A stretch of DNA of 46,181 bases from Laceyella sacchari (GCF_004343255.1 NZ_SMDD01000008.1:1-46181); one strand, 5' to 3'. Counted from the stretch's first letter, positions 8,315 to 17,000 are shown. Numbers and translations are program-made. Notes: generated by a model from the sequence alone, not told the origin.

Positions 8315-8785
8315 TCACCCCTCAATCGCTTGGCGTACAGTGCGAGCAAAGATGCTTTCTATCCGTCCGTCTCTAGCCATTTCATTAATCGGGGTGCGCA
8401 AAAACGCCTTTTCTTTGATTCGTGAGCCTGGATGATTAACGCTTTTTCTTATGAACACTTGCCCGTTAACCGTAAAACGGAGCGCCTTTGCACGTCTTGC
8501 TCGGATGATATGCGGTTTAGTTTTACCACCAAATTCATGAATCCGGGCATACTTAACGTTTGTCCCTACAAGAGCAGAGTTCCCACGCACCCGACCATTA
8601 ATAGAACTGCGCAAACGCCCCGTGTCCACTAATCCGATTTGGGTGATGTACTTTTTCGCTTCCGCTTCCCCAGCCAACGCCACACGGTTCAATCCCTGTT
8701 TAATCGCCTTATCCGCTATGCTTCGATGATCTTTTAACAGCCTTTTAAGATCCTGGCTTAGTTCGATCTCGACATGCATCTTCAT
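8315..8785 (-). CDS. HK97 gp10-like head-tail connector
   Basis: A 156-residue protein. GLVDTGRLRSSINGRV, LVGTNVKYARIHEFGGKT and the late PGSRIKEKAFLRTPINE segment form the HK97-gp10 family signature (DTGxLRxSI, YAxxxEFG, PxxFLxPA-like). This family connects the capsid portal vertex to the tail. It overlaps the upstream connector gene by 4 bp, so translation is probably coupled. Confidence 0.88.
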   Translation of the reverse strand: MKMHVEIELSQDLKRLLKDHRSIADKAIKQGLNRVALAGEAEAKKYITQIGLVDTGRLRSSINGRVRGNSALVGTNVKYARIHEFGGKTKPHIIRARRAKALRFTVNGQVFIRKSVNHPGSRIKEKAFLRTPINEMARDGRIESIFARTVRQAIEG

Positions 8786-9336
8786 AGAATCACCACCCGT
8801 TTGTAGGGTGAGAGCAACTCTTTAATGACCGTCGGAATCCAGTGTGGTGATTGTGTAGAGTTCCCTGCTTGGTCAAAAGCGGAAGAATAGCTTGCGATGT
8901 CGGTTTTGTATAAATACTCCACCCACTTTAAGCAAGCCAGTTGAATATCATCAGGAATTGTGCTGTATCCGGCGGTATATGTTACTAAGTAATTTTGAAA
9001 ACCACGAACCCACCCGCTAGCGTTGTATAGGCGACCATGAGCGTCTACACGGTAATTATCCATCTCCAAAATATCAGTGATACCGTTGCCCACATACTTC
9101 ACGGATGCGATAGAACTGACCGGCTTATTTTTCAGAAAAAGCAAGTCCGTCCCATTGCCGTCATACGCTTCGTCAGTGAAGGTCCTTTCCTTGACCTTAC
9201 GTTTAATATAGTTTTCGATTGCAATCGTAGTCCCGTTAATTAAGATTTCCAAGCGGGCATCCTGTGAGGTGTCTGTGATCTGCAAATACTCTTTAGCATT
9301 GGCTAACGTGGTCAACGCATACGGCGAGATAGCCAT
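8782..9336 (-). CDS. Head-tail connector (gp6-like)
   Basis: A 184-residue protein beginning MAISPYALTTLANAKEYLQI. LANAKEYLxI, RLEILINGTTIAIENYIKRK and the Y-x-AGYS-x-IPDDIQLACLKWV block are characteristic of phage QLRG/gp6-like connectors that bind below the portal. It is the first gene after the capsid gene. No separate gp7-like head-closure gene is seen between this and the gp10-like gene, so one protein may cover both roles or the closure protein is too diverged to recognise. Confidence 0.85.
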   Translation of the reverse strand: MAISPYALTTLANAKEYLQITDTSQDARLEILINGTTIAIENYIKRKVKERTFTDEAYDGNGTDLLFLKNKPVSSIASVKYVGNGITDILEMDNYRVDAHGRLYNASGWVRGFQNYLVTYTAGYSTIPDDIQLACLKWVEYLYKTDIASYSSAFDQAGNSTQSPHWIPTVIKELLSPYKRVVIL

Positions 9337-9391
9337 TTATATCACCCCGCCTCCCTTTATGGAAGAGAGGAGGCATAACGCCCCCTCAGTA

Positions 9392-10735
9392 TTAAGCCGG
9401 TGCATTGACCAGCTGTTTAAATGCTTCGGGTTGCGCTACTTTCCCATCAACACGCATAGAAGCACGGAACGTGAGTAACCCAGTGTTGAATGCATAATGC
9501 TCGGAACGCTGGATGGTGATCCCGCGACGTTGGCCAATCAGATAGAAGCGGAAGTCACCGAAAAGAATTTGGTTTCCATCGGTTGCGTCATCGCTGATGT
9601 TATCTGTGATAATGACTGGACGGCCAAGCAGTTCACCGGCCACACCTTCCGTCAAACCGCCACGGCTGATATCCCACAAGTAACGGTTATTTGCATCTTT
9701 CAGCTCGCGAATGGCTTGAGCAGACGTGCTGTTCATGACCCAAACAGCATTCCGGCGGTAAGGCGCTTTTAGGCTGAAAAAGTGCGCGATAATGTCCCCA
9801 GCCCCCAATCCGGCGGCTTTATCTCCAAATGCAACATCATCAGCATCGTTTTCAACGATATTGGGATCGTTTAGAATTCCGGTTGGTTGATTGGTTCCTG
9901 TCCCCTCCAAAAAGGCTTTGTCCTCTGCCTCGGCAAAGTCGCGAGCGAACACATCACTGAGGTATTCAACGACATTGATGCCGCTATCCTCAAGCAGCTC
10001 TTCTGTTGATTGAATAAGGCGAGTGTATTTAAACGGGGTCAAAGCGATCTGGCCAAAAGTGGGGTCAGTTTCCGTGTACGCAGTACCTTCTCCCACCCAT
10101 CCGCCGGACCCGCGAGTAGATTCCACCGGAACCTCAAGTCGATTGGTGTTCATCGTGAATATGCGGGCACCTGCCCGACGAATTGCCACGTCATTCTCAA
10201 GTTTGCGGATTACTTCTCGTTCAAACTCTTCCGGTACTAAGTAACCGCCGGCGGTGTTGGTTCCCTCGCTCAAATCCTTGTACAAAAACTGTCCAGTTTT
10301 TGCGTAATGAAGGAAGTTTTTCATTTCTGGGCTGAGCTGATCACGCCCAAATTGCGTGTTTGCATAAACGTTTTTCGGGCGGGAGCTGTATTTAAACTCG
10401 TTATTCATATAGGCGACGAAGTATGGGTTATCCAACAGCCCTTTCTTATCCCACCCCTTTTCTTTGATCTTCTCGTGCATTTTCTCTTCGGCCTTTTTCT
10501 CGATCAACTCCTCAAAGCGTTTAAGGCCGTCTTCCAAAGTCCTCATTTTCTGTTCCACATCATACTCGGCGGCCTTCATAGCCTCTTGGATCTGCTTTTC
10601 AGCCTTCAAGTCCATGTACTCTTTTTGCTCTGCAAGTGGCAAACAACGTTCACAGCCGCAATCGAATAATGCGGCTGTTTTCAGCTCCATCAGACCCTCT
10701 TGGGTTTTGTCCTGGTATTTGCAAACTACTTTCAT
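9392..10735 (-). CDS. HK97-fold major capsid protein with N-terminal scaffold
   Basis: A 447-residue capsid precursor. Residues about 30-90 are a charged coiled coil typical of the delta (scaffold) domain removed by the prohead protease; the mature shell part starts after about residue 140. Clear HK97 features are GGYLVPEEFEREVIRKLEND, GGWVGEGTAYTETDPTFGQI, ELLEDSGINVVEYL, AFLEGTGTNQPTGIL and VWVMNSTSAQAIRELKD. An unusual N-terminus (KVVCKYQDK, CGCERC) has three closely spaced Cys residues before the scaffold. It is preceded by GAGGAGG and follows the protease by 13 bp. Confidence 0.95.
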   Translation of the reverse strand: MKVVCKYQDKTQEGLMELKTAALFDCGCERCLPLAEQKEYMDLKAEKQIQEAMKAAEYDVEQKMRTLEDGLKRFEELIEKKAEEKMHEKIKEKGWDKKGLLDNPYFVAYMNNEFKYSSRPKNVYANTQFGRDQLSPEMKNFLHYAKTGQFLYKDLSEGTNTAGGYLVPEEFEREVIRKLENDVAIRRAGARIFTMNTNRLEVPVESTRGSGGWVGEGTAYTETDPTFGQIALTPFKYTRLIQSTEELLEDSGINVVEYLSDVFARDFAEAEDKAFLEGTGTNQPTGILNDPNIVENDADDVAFGDKAAGLGAGDIIAHFFSLKAPYRRNAVWVMNSTSAQAIRELKDANNRYLWDISRGGLTEGVAGELLGRPVIITDNISDDATDGNQILFGDFRFYLIGQRRGITIQRSEHYAFNTGLLTFRASMRVDGKVAQPEAFKQLVNAPA

Positions 10736-10748
10736 TTGTTCATCCTCC

Positions 10749-11402
10749 TCATAGATAGCCCATGTGTTTCAAAACAGCAAAAGATATATCTACTTTCTGT
10801 TTTGGTTCAAAGTCAGGCTTATGGGCTGGTTCATGTTTTACTGACTGGCTTTCCAGCTTTTTTTGCAACAAAGAAAGACGCTCTTCCAATCTGGATAGCG
10901 TCTCAATGATTGAATCGTCGGTATATGATTTCACGCTGGCCACTCCCGCAGCTGGATTCATAGGAATTGGCACAATGCTTACTTCAAACAAATCTATACG
11001 TTTCAACTCACGCACAACCAGCTCGCGACCGCCAACCTTTTTCCTCGCCAGCTCCGTTTCAAGCGGAATGTAGCCGAAAGAATTGCGGGAGATATGACCT
11101 TCTTTGACCGCGTAGTACCATTCCTCAGCTCGCTCTCTGAGGCGTTGGCTTTTGCTATTCACGGCAAGCTTTCCAACATAATAAAGCCCCTTCTCGTCTT
11201 CCGTGACGGTCGCATGCCCAATGACCCCCTCATCATGATTTGCCATCAGAGGAACGGTGATGCTCTTTTTACCAAGCGCTCCCTTTTTGAGAATGTCATA
11301 TCCGCGATCCAGAACATCAAAGACACCAGCGTAACCGGTGATCGTCCCGAACTCGTCCTCGGCCGCCTTGACTTCAAAGGACATATATGATTTTTGTTCC
11401 AT
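10749..11402 (-). CDS. HK97-family prohead protease
   Basis: A 217-residue serine protease that matures the capsid. The order is a substrate-like N-terminal strand, TITGYAGVFDVLDRGYD, then the catalytic-type His in VPLMANHDEGVIGHATV, then the Ser-containing GHISRNSFGYIP, then LFEVSIVPIPMNPAAGVA. These are the HK97 protease hallmarks. It lies between the portal and capsid genes as expected. The C-terminal 45 residues are a charged helix that probably binds the scaffold. Confidence 0.93.
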   Translation of the reverse strand: MEQKSYMSFEVKAAEDEFGTITGYAGVFDVLDRGYDILKKGALGKKSITVPLMANHDEGVIGHATVTEDEKGLYYVGKLAVNSKSQRLRERAEEWYYAVKEGHISRNSFGYIPLETELARKKVGGRELVVRELKRIDLFEVSIVPIPMNPAAGVASVKSYTDDSIIETLSRLEERLSLLQKKLESQSVKHEPAHKPDFEPKQKVDISFAVLKHMGYL

Positions 11403-11456
11403 TCAATCACCTCCACATTGCGGCATGTTCAAGGCCGCAGCCACCGCAATATCATC

Positions 11457-11696
11457 TTACTTTTTGCCACTTTTACGCTCTTTCTTCTCCTCTACTGGTT
11501 GAGTCTTTGCCACTTCTACCTCAAGTGCCTTGACTTCAACAGCCTTTGGCTCAAATTCAACAACAGCAACGGTTTTCCCATCGTTGCTCATTTTTAGCTC
11601 TAGATTTATCAATCGATCCAACGGCTGGTTGTTTAGCATTACTTGAGCGCCTGCCAATTTTCCGTTAACAGATTTGATATATAACTTACTCACCAT
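11457..11696 (-). CDS. Small hypothetical protein between portal and protease
   Basis: A 79-residue protein starting MVSKLYIKSVNGKLAG at ATG 11696, with AGGAGGG upstream. It has an N-terminal beta-rich segment and a Val/Glu/Lys-rich tail ending KKERKSGKK. The family is not recognised. Its place in the head cluster, overlapping nothing on either side, suggests a minor head or assembly factor (inference). Confidence 0.7.
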   Translation of the reverse strand: MVSKLYIKSVNGKLAGAQVMLNNQPLDRLINLELKMSNDGKTVAVVEFEPKAVEVKALEVEVAKTQPVEEKKERKSGKK

Positions 11697-11706
11697 CCAA
11701 ACCCTC

Positions 11707-13743
11707 CTAATCAATCACTGGCACAATGGTACACCGGCATGACGGATGAAGCGGCGGATGCCCCACCGGTTCATAACTCGCCTTCATCCTCACTTGTTTC
11801 CCATCGTTGTCAGTGGCTTCAAATTCTTGATCCAAATCCAAGAAATTTTCTTCGATTCCAATGATCTTCCCATCCAGAGCTTTACAAAATGGGCATGTGC
11901 GCTTGTCATCAGTGTCCACCCATTGGATTTGCCGGATGTCAGCCCACTTATAAGTAGCCTTGGCTCCGGCGTTTGATGAGCGGATAATTTCGGATCGTGC
12001 GATCATCTCCGCCTTGGCTTCGCTATATTGGTTGAACTTCGCCCGGATTTCATCGCGTAGCTTTGTAATCGCCCAACCTTCTTCTTGGGCTTTGGCGACT
12101 AGGCTAGTTAGTTCAGTAATCGACGTTTCAACCATTGATTGGGCGAATTTCGGGATGTAACGGTCAAGGAAACTGAGCACCTCCGGGTTCAACTGATCTA
12201 ATGATATTCCCAAATACGCCGCCGCTTCCTGGCTGGATTGCTCAGCTGCAATGCTAATGAAATCTTCAACTACATCCCGCACTTCATCTTCCCACTCGCT
12301 CCTCTTGGCCTGAATTTGATTGCGAATATCATCGATGTTCCCGCTCATGTTCAACCCTTTTTTCCAGCGTTGGAACATCTTCGTAAGAGCGTTTTTCATC
12401 TTCTCAATCAGGACATCTTGAAGAGATAACAAAACACGGATGAAGTCCTTTAGATTTGCTTTGTTTTCTGCTAAAAAAAAAGAACCCTTCTGTTGATTGT
12501 CAGGCGGTTCTTCTTTGTTCATATCCTCTGGTATTTGTGGGTCGTGTGCATTTAGCTCAAATATAAACTTCTGACCATATTCCCCCTCGACCGGACTAAA
12601 ACCAAGCTCAGCGCGTGCTTCATCGAGCTTGATAATCCCCTTTTCCCACTCAGCCACTACCCGTTTACTCTTTTCGTTTTCATCTTCTTGAAGTGCTTGA
12701 ATTTCACTCAAATCAAAGCGCGCACAGACACCCTCTTCATAGATCAGCAATTGGCTGTTTATCTTGGCTTCAATGCGACGAAGTATAGGAATCAACGAAT
12801 CTTCCCAAAACTGCCTCCTTGCTTCTTTATACGTCGCGCGTTGCTCACTATACTTGATGCCCACCCAGGAATGAACGATCACCGGATGTACCTTGAATGC
12901 AGCACAAATGCGCGTTTCAACAAGTGCACGAAGCGATTCAAATTCCATATCTTTAAAATTCATGCCAAGCTGTTCATATTTGGCACCCTTACCCAACACA
13001 GCGGTGCGAAACAGTCCTTTTACATAGCCACTAAACTTCCTATGCCACCGATCTTCGATAGCCTGCGCTTCTTCCTCCATCAGCTCCTGATCTGTGCTTA
13101 AAATCCCAAACGGGACGGCGCTGTTGGAGAAGAACTGACGGGTAAAGTCAGTTGCATTATTATCAATCGCCAGTTCCTTGTAGATCCGTTTTAGCGGAGA
13201 GAGTCCATCATGCTCATTAAGCGGATCAGGCAAAGGCAACCGTAATACTTGATACGCTGGATAAGTAATTTCAGCTCTTTGGCCGTTAGGCAATACTGGA
13301 CGATAACGATAACCTGAAATAAACAAGTTTTCGTCCGGTATCGGTTCTATCAGATCAGGACGCAACAACCGCAGTCTTTCCACTGGCCCTCTTTCACTTT
13401 GACGGTCAAGCAAAATGTAAGCTACCCCACCTGTGTACAAGTGGATCACCAGCATCTCCCACATTTCAAATGAAGACATATGTTCATTTGGATGATCGAT
13501 CAACTTTTTAAGCCAATGGCTTTCAAGTTCGATATCTTCACCGTTTGGTTGCCGGCGATATATTTTAAGAGGTGCTTCCGACAGCGATGTTGCAATTAGA
13601 TTGATACAAGCGGAGGAAAGAGAGTTTACCCTATATCCGATCTCGGTGAGATGATATTTGTTTTCCGTATCCGAGACACCGCTTATATCTGTCCAAATCG
13701 GAGTCCCCAACCCCTTGCGTTGAATCCACTTTTTCCAGTCCAT
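11707..13743 (-). CDS. Portal protein fused to a MuF-like minor head protein
   Basis: A 678-residue fusion. Residues about 1-400 form an HK97/SPP1-type portal: SLSSACINLIATSLSEAPLK, WEMLVIHLYTGGVAYILLDR, VLRLPLPDPLNEHDGLSPLK and FKVHPVIVHSW. Residues about 440-678 match the phage Mu F / SPP1 gp7 head morphogenesis domain: ARSEIIRSSNAGAKATYKWA, CPFCKALDGKII, then GHPPLHPSCRCTIVPVID. The portal forms the DNA entry ring, and MuF proteins enter the head and often the host cell. The linker is encoded over a run of nine identical bases (12473-12481). The start ATG follows GAAGGAGGTGAG. Confidence 0.93.
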   Translation of the reverse strand: MDWKKWIQRKGLGTPIWTDISGVSDTENKYHLTEIGYRVNSLSSACINLIATSLSEAPLKIYRRQPNGEDIELESHWLKKLIDHPNEHMSSFEMWEMLVIHLYTGGVAYILLDRQSERGPVERLRLLRPDLIEPIPDENLFISGYRYRPVLPNGQRAEITYPAYQVLRLPLPDPLNEHDGLSPLKRIYKELAIDNNATDFTRQFFSNSAVPFGILSTDQELMEEEAQAIEDRWHRKFSGYVKGLFRTAVLGKGAKYEQLGMNFKDMEFESLRALVETRICAAFKVHPVIVHSWVGIKYSEQRATYKEARRQFWEDSLIPILRRIEAKINSQLLIYEEGVCARFDLSEIQALQEDENEKSKRVVAEWEKGIIKLDEARAELGFSPVEGEYGQKFIFELNAHDPQIPEDMNKEEPPDNQQKGSFFLAENKANLKDFIRVLLSLQDVLIEKMKNALTKMFQRWKKGLNMSGNIDDIRNQIQAKRSEWEDEVRDVVEDFISIAAEQSSQEAAAYLGISLDQLNPEVLSFLDRYIPKFAQSMVETSITELTSLVAKAQEEGWAITKLRDEIRAKFNQYSEAKAEMIARSEIIRSSNAGAKATYKWADIRQIQWVDTDDKRTCPFCKALDGKIIGIEENFLDLDQEFEATDNDGKQVRMKASYEPVGHPPLHPSCRCTIVPVID

Positions 13744-13756
13744 CTACTCACCTCCT

Positions 13757-14968
13757 TCAAATGAAAATCTGAACAGGTGTTTTATTCAACGTATTCCAAG
13801 CGGCCAGAGCCAAGGCAATCACGCAATCGTCATGTTTCCCCTCTGGCGCTCCGTACCGGACAGATCCGCCTTTGGTGATCTCATATTCAAACATGACCAA
13901 TTCATCGAACAGCACCGGGATTTCCGGAAAGCTGATCTCCTGGCGTTCAATGGCCACTGACAACCGGTTAATGAGTTGTTCCTTAGTGGTGTTGTTGAAT
14001 TTGTAGCCTTCTGACTTAATTCCTCGTCGACGAATCATTTCATAAATCGGATCGCCAACTCCAGTAGAATCAATCAGAACAGGTGCACTATTGTATTTTC
14101 GATATAGCGACTCCAACCGATTGACCTGAATTTCCCAATCCACTTGATTGAACCGATCCCACGCCACAATATGACGTGTATCTTCCCGCATGACGAACAT
14201 CACGGAATAGTCCTGGTGTTTTGCCACGTCCCAACCGATGCGGTAGGTTTTCCCTGGGATCGGCTCCTCGAAATCGCCCTTTACACAATTTTGAATGCCC
14301 CGGAACACAGCGGATTCGCCCTCGACAAACTCGGCCATGTATTCCTGGCGAAAAATCCGCTCGGGCAAACTGCGCCTGGCCTCTTCGATCTCTGACCGTG
14401 GGATATAGGGATTTGATTCTGTGGTGAAGTGAAAACTTTCATAGTCTGGCCATTCTGGGTCTCGGCCACGGGTGAACATCTGATGAAACCAGTGCCCCAC
14501 CCGTTTCGGCGTGCCAATAATGACAGCTCGTCCTGGCTTGTCAGAAAGGGTAGGACGGATTGATGCTTGCCAATCTTCGTCCTTGATGTCCTGCGCCTCG
14601 TCAATGACCATGAAATGGACACCCTCACCACGCAGGTTATCGCCTGCCTTAGCCGCTTTAAATTGGGTGATCGTGCCGTTGATCCATTGTATCTCCATTG
14701 GGGGACTTTCTTTTTTTCTAGTGATTGCTTTCTCGAAATGGCGTTTCATCAATCTGTATGCAATCTGACACTGTTGGTGAGTAGGAGCCACCCACCAAGT
14801 CATTTGGTCTGGAACCTTCAACGCTTCTTCAACCATTTCATTGACTGCTGCATATGTCTTCCCAAACCGGCGGCCGCAAGTCGCGACTCGAAATCGAGCT
14901 TCTGATTGATGCAGAGGGATTTGTCCTTCATGCGGTGTGTACAACTTAATCCTAATCTTCATTGTCAC
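13757..14968 (-). CDS. terL: Terminase large subunit
   Basis: A 403-residue DNA-packaging motor. Walker A is ATCGRRFGKTYAAV (about residues 28-41), Walker B with catalytic acid is VHFMVIDEAQD (about 116-126), and the coupling motif is VIIGTPKRVG. The RNase-H-like nuclease has its first acidic residue in YRIGWDVAKHQDYSV and later ones in VLIDSTGVGDP and GKHDDCVIALALA. It cuts and translocates concatemeric DNA into proheads. It overlaps the small subunit by 17 bp. Confidence 0.96.
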   Translation of the reverse strand: MTMKIRIKLYTPHEGQIPLHQSEARFRVATCGRRFGKTYAAVNEMVEEALKVPDQMTWWVAPTHQQCQIAYRLMKRHFEKAITRKKESPPMEIQWINGTITQFKAAKAGDNLRGEGVHFMVIDEAQDIKDEDWQASIRPTLSDKPGRAVIIGTPKRVGHWFHQMFTRGRDPEWPDYESFHFTTESNPYIPRSEIEEARRSLPERIFRQEYMAEFVEGESAVFRGIQNCVKGDFEEPIPGKTYRIGWDVAKHQDYSVMFVMREDTRHIVAWDRFNQVDWEIQVNRLESLYRKYNSAPVLIDSTGVGDPIYEMIRRRGIKSEGYKFNNTTKEQLINRLSVAIERQEISFPEIPVLFDELVMFEYEITKGGSVRYGAPEGKHDDCVIALALAAWNTLNKTPVQIFI

Positions 14969-15398
14969 TCACTCCTGACGAGCCGCCCCACTCAACCACG
15001 ATCTCGTGTTCAATCTTGCCTTCATGCTCGGTTATAACTTTATCCCGCCAATCAACAGGCTTCCGGTTTTTTAGCCAAAAAATAGCCGCCGTTGTGTTTG
15101 GCGGTTGATACTTGCGAAGCGTTACCACTTCGCCTTTATTCGTTAACGCTTCTTCCTCATAGTGATAGCCAAGCGCCGACTTAAGAAGGGCGTTTTCGAC
15201 TTGTCGATCCACCACCTCTTTGCCCTTTTTTAGGGCCTGAAAAATCTGCACATACTTCTTTTTCCACTGATATAGTGCCCTCACGCTGATTCCCATGTTG
15301 TGTGCTATTTGTTCATCGGTCAGACCGTCCCGTGCCCACCCCTCCAACAACAACAACGCTTCCTCGGTCAACCACTCCTGATACTTGCCTTTTGCCAC
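14952..15398 (-). CDS. terS: Terminase small subunit
   Basis: The DNA-recognition subunit, about 148 residues. A helix-turn-helix (LTDEQIAHNMGISVRALYQW) is followed by a charged helix and the A-L-x-GY-x-YEEE pattern common in Bacillota small terminases (TAAIFWLKNRKPVDWRDK). The start is uncertain: GTG 15398 or GTG 15407, both near a GGAGGTGGGG run; I chose 15398 for better spacing. It is the first gene of the packaging operon. Confidence 0.88.
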   Translation of the reverse strand: MAKGKYQEWLTEEALLLLEGWARDGLTDEQIAHNMGISVRALYQWKKKYVQIFQALKKGKEVVDRQVENALLKSALGYHYEEEALTNKGEVVTLRKYQPPNTTAAIFWLKNRKPVDWRDKVITEHEGKIEHEIVVEWGGSSGVSDNED

Positions 15399-15441
15399 TA
15401 CATCCACCCCACCTCCGTCAAATGAAAAAAGCAGGGTATCA

Positions 15442-15669
15442 TTACCCCTGCTTCTCAGTATGTTCAATCCCTACCGGGCTGCCATCTATCACACTTGCCG
15501 CATGAACCTTTATCCATTCGCCAGCTGCTACAGTAAGAAGTGGGAACCCTTTTTTGCTATGGAAAGTGATAGCCCCATCTTTAATCTCATACTTTTCAGC
15601 GTGAAGCCAAAGTGTTTCCCGTTTAGTCTCGATTACCCAATACCAGTCACCATGTCTGTTTTCTGCCAT
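15442..15669 (-). CDS. Hypothetical protein upstream of terminase
   Basis: A 75-residue protein starting MAENRHGDWYWVIETKR at ATG 15669, with ATGGAGAG at proper spacing. It is beta-rich with several Trp residues (WYWVIE, LWLHAE, GEWIKVHA). The family is not recognised. It is transcribed with the terminase genes and may be the first gene of the late operon. Confidence 0.65.
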   Translation of the reverse strand: MAENRHGDWYWVIETKRETLWLHAEKYEIKDGAITFHSKKGFPLLTVAAGEWIKVHAASVIDGSPVGIEHTEKQG

Positions 15670-15747
15670 AATGCAACTCTCCATTTTTTATCCTATTGTA
15701 CCACACCCCCACAGCTTGATTTGCTCCGCCAACGTGGATACGATAAA

Positions 15748-15775
15748 AGAAAAAGCCGGGGAGAGAACCCCGACT
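15748..15775 (-). terminator. Rho-independent terminator after the zinc-ribbon gene
   Basis: On the minus strand a GTCGGGG / CCCCGGC stem is followed by TTTTTCTTTT. It lies just past the stop at 15780 and would separate that small gene from the late operon. Confidence 0.75.
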
Positions 15776-15779
15776 TGGT

Positions 15780-15899
15780 TTATTTTTCTTCATAATAAAT
15801 GTCTTTCCCGTACTTCTTTGAGCAGTCATAGCATTTTGGATTGCTCTGATTCGTTTTCATCTCGTCTCCACATTTCGGGCATTTATACTCTTTCAACAT
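15780..15899 (-). CDS. Small zinc-ribbon protein
   Basis: A 39-residue protein starting MLKEYKCPKCGDEMKT at ATG 15899, with GGAG nine bases upstream. Two Cys pairs (CPKC and CYDC) would bind one zinc. Such mini zinc ribbons are common in phages and can bind nucleic acids or RNA polymerase; the target here is unknown. It is divergent from the plus-strand gene at 15928, sharing a very short promoter interval. Confidence 0.6.
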   Translation of the reverse strand: MLKEYKCPKCGDEMKTNQSNPKCYDCSKKYGKDIYYEEK

Positions 15900-15927
15900 A
15901 CCAATCATCTCCTTAAGGGGTGTTTGT

Positions 15928-16410
15928 GTGAATTCGCTTGACTCCTTTCTGCAAGGAATCAAACCAGCCTATCTGTCCAGCCAATACCAACCTGACGACA
16001 TTGATACACTCATACAGTCTAACTACCCGCACGTTCTCTGTAGCGGCAACCATTTATTTTTCCAAAACGAGTCACTCAAAGCCAAATACCTCGCCGATAT
16101 GCGCGGCGTCGCAGAAGGTACTTGGGAGGATGTGTTCATTTTAGGCGTTACACTTGGTTATCCGCCCCTAGCGGCTCGTTTTTTCGCTGATGCGGTTTTT
16201 AACGAGTCGCTTGATGAGAAACGTGCGTTTTTTCATTACGCCGGCCTGTCTTTTGCCGGCAGTGTTGAAGATGACATGAAGATCGCTTCTTGGCTCTGGC
16301 TCAATATCAACTATCCGGCATCCCCGGTCGAGATCAGCTACCGAGGCGATACATATCATCTTCAACCTCATGAAATCTTGCCTCAAACAACGGATCGTGC
16401 TATACTGTAG
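15928..16410 (+). CDS. Hypothetical protein on the plus strand beside the late genes
   Basis: A 160-residue soluble protein starting at GTG 15928 (MNSLDSFLQGIKPA) after AAGGGGTG. It is mostly helical, with GVTLGYPPLAARFFADAVFN and a C-terminal beta segment around SYRGDTYHLQP. The family is not recognised by name. It is alone on the opposite strand from its neighbours and has its own terminator at 16438-16470, so it behaves as an independent (moron-like) gene. Confidence 0.75.
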   Translation: MNSLDSFLQGIKPAYLSSQYQPDDIDTLIQSNYPHVLCSGNHLFFQNESLKAKYLADMRGVAEGTWEDVFILGVTLGYPPLAARFFADAVFNESLDEKRAFFHYAGLSFAGSVEDDMKIASWLWLNINYPASPVEISYRGDTYHLQPHEILPQTTDRAIL

Positions 16411-16437
16411 CCGAAATCTTGAACATATGCTTGCGTG

Positions 16438-16470
16438 AAGCCGGAGGGATGCGACCCCTTCGGCTTTTTC
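16438..16470 (+). terminator. Rho-independent terminator of the 15928 gene
   Basis: An AGCCGGAGGG stem pairs with CCCTTCGGCT around a short loop and is followed by TTTTTC on the plus strand. Confidence 0.8.
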
Positions 16471-16580
16471 GTTATCGGTATCGGCTACACTTTCAGTATA
16501 TTATGAACAAACCCTAATGTCAACAAATAGTTGAATGATTCAACTATTAGTTCTATAATGACCTTGAAAGGGGATAATAT

Positions 16581-16820
16581 ATGTCATATCAACACGACCG
16601 AATCCCAAACATCGAAATGATATTGCTGAAACGGAAGCAGAAAGGCCTACCCCACAGCGTTGATTGGCTCGCGACAGAACTTGGTGTATCAAGATCAGTC
16701 GTTTACATGTGGATCAAAGGCGAGAAACACCCAAAAGCGACTAACATGTTTCACTTGGCTGATCTTCTGGATTGCACCTTAGATGAGTTATATCCAAAAA
16801 AGGCCGACATCATTAAATAA
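16581..16820 (+). CDS. XRE-family (Cro/CI-type) small DNA-binding protein
   Basis: A 79-residue protein consisting almost only of a helix-turn-helix: VDWLATELGVSRSVVYMWIK followed by KATNMFHLADLLDCTLDELY, the usual five-helix XRE end. AAAGGGG precedes the ATG. The upstream gap 16471-16580 is AT-rich with TTGAATGATTCAACTATTAG, a possible operator (TTGAA/TTCAA arms). It is monocistronic with a terminator at its stop. The role may be control of the recombinase region or a host-gene regulator; unproven. Confidence 0.8.
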   Translation: MSYQHDRIPNIEMILLKRKQKGLPHSVDWLATELGVSRSVVYMWIKGEKHPKATNMFHLADLLDCTLDELYPKKADIIK

Positions 16821-16844
16821 AGCCGTCCTGTGCGGGCGGCTTTA
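16819..16844 (+). terminator. Terminator after the XRE gene
   Basis: AAAGCCGTCC pairs with GGGCGGCTTT around a short TGTGC-type loop directly after the stop codon. Confidence 0.75.
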
Positions 16845-16856
16845 TCACGTTCATAG

Positions 16857-16916
16857 AGGGGGCTAGAAGGCCGTCTGAGCGACGAAAAATCGTTCCGAGT
16901 ATCTTAATAGCCCCCT
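16857..16916. repeat. Long inverted-repeat structure (possible structured RNA or attachment site)
   Basis: Perfect 9-bp outer arms AGGGGGCTA (16857-16865) and TAGCCCCCT (16908-16916) enclose an inner ACGA-AAAA-TCGT hairpin (16882-16893). The inner AGCGACGAAAA string recurs near the replication gene at 37649. It lies just past the recombinase stop. It could be a terminator-like element for the recombinase, a recombination site or a structured RNA; the sequence does not decide. Confidence 0.6.
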
Positions 16917-17000
16917 TGCTTTTCGATTTTGAGTTTTTACAAGTCATTTTCCATTTGCTGGGTAGATGGCACCAAAATTGGTCTTCGCTCCCTCTACCCC

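Noticed and set aside
16857-16916. tRNA gene
   Set aside because: The outer stem looks acceptor-like, but there are no D, anticodon or T arms with TTC and no fit to the normal spacing. No tRNA or rRNA was seen in the window.
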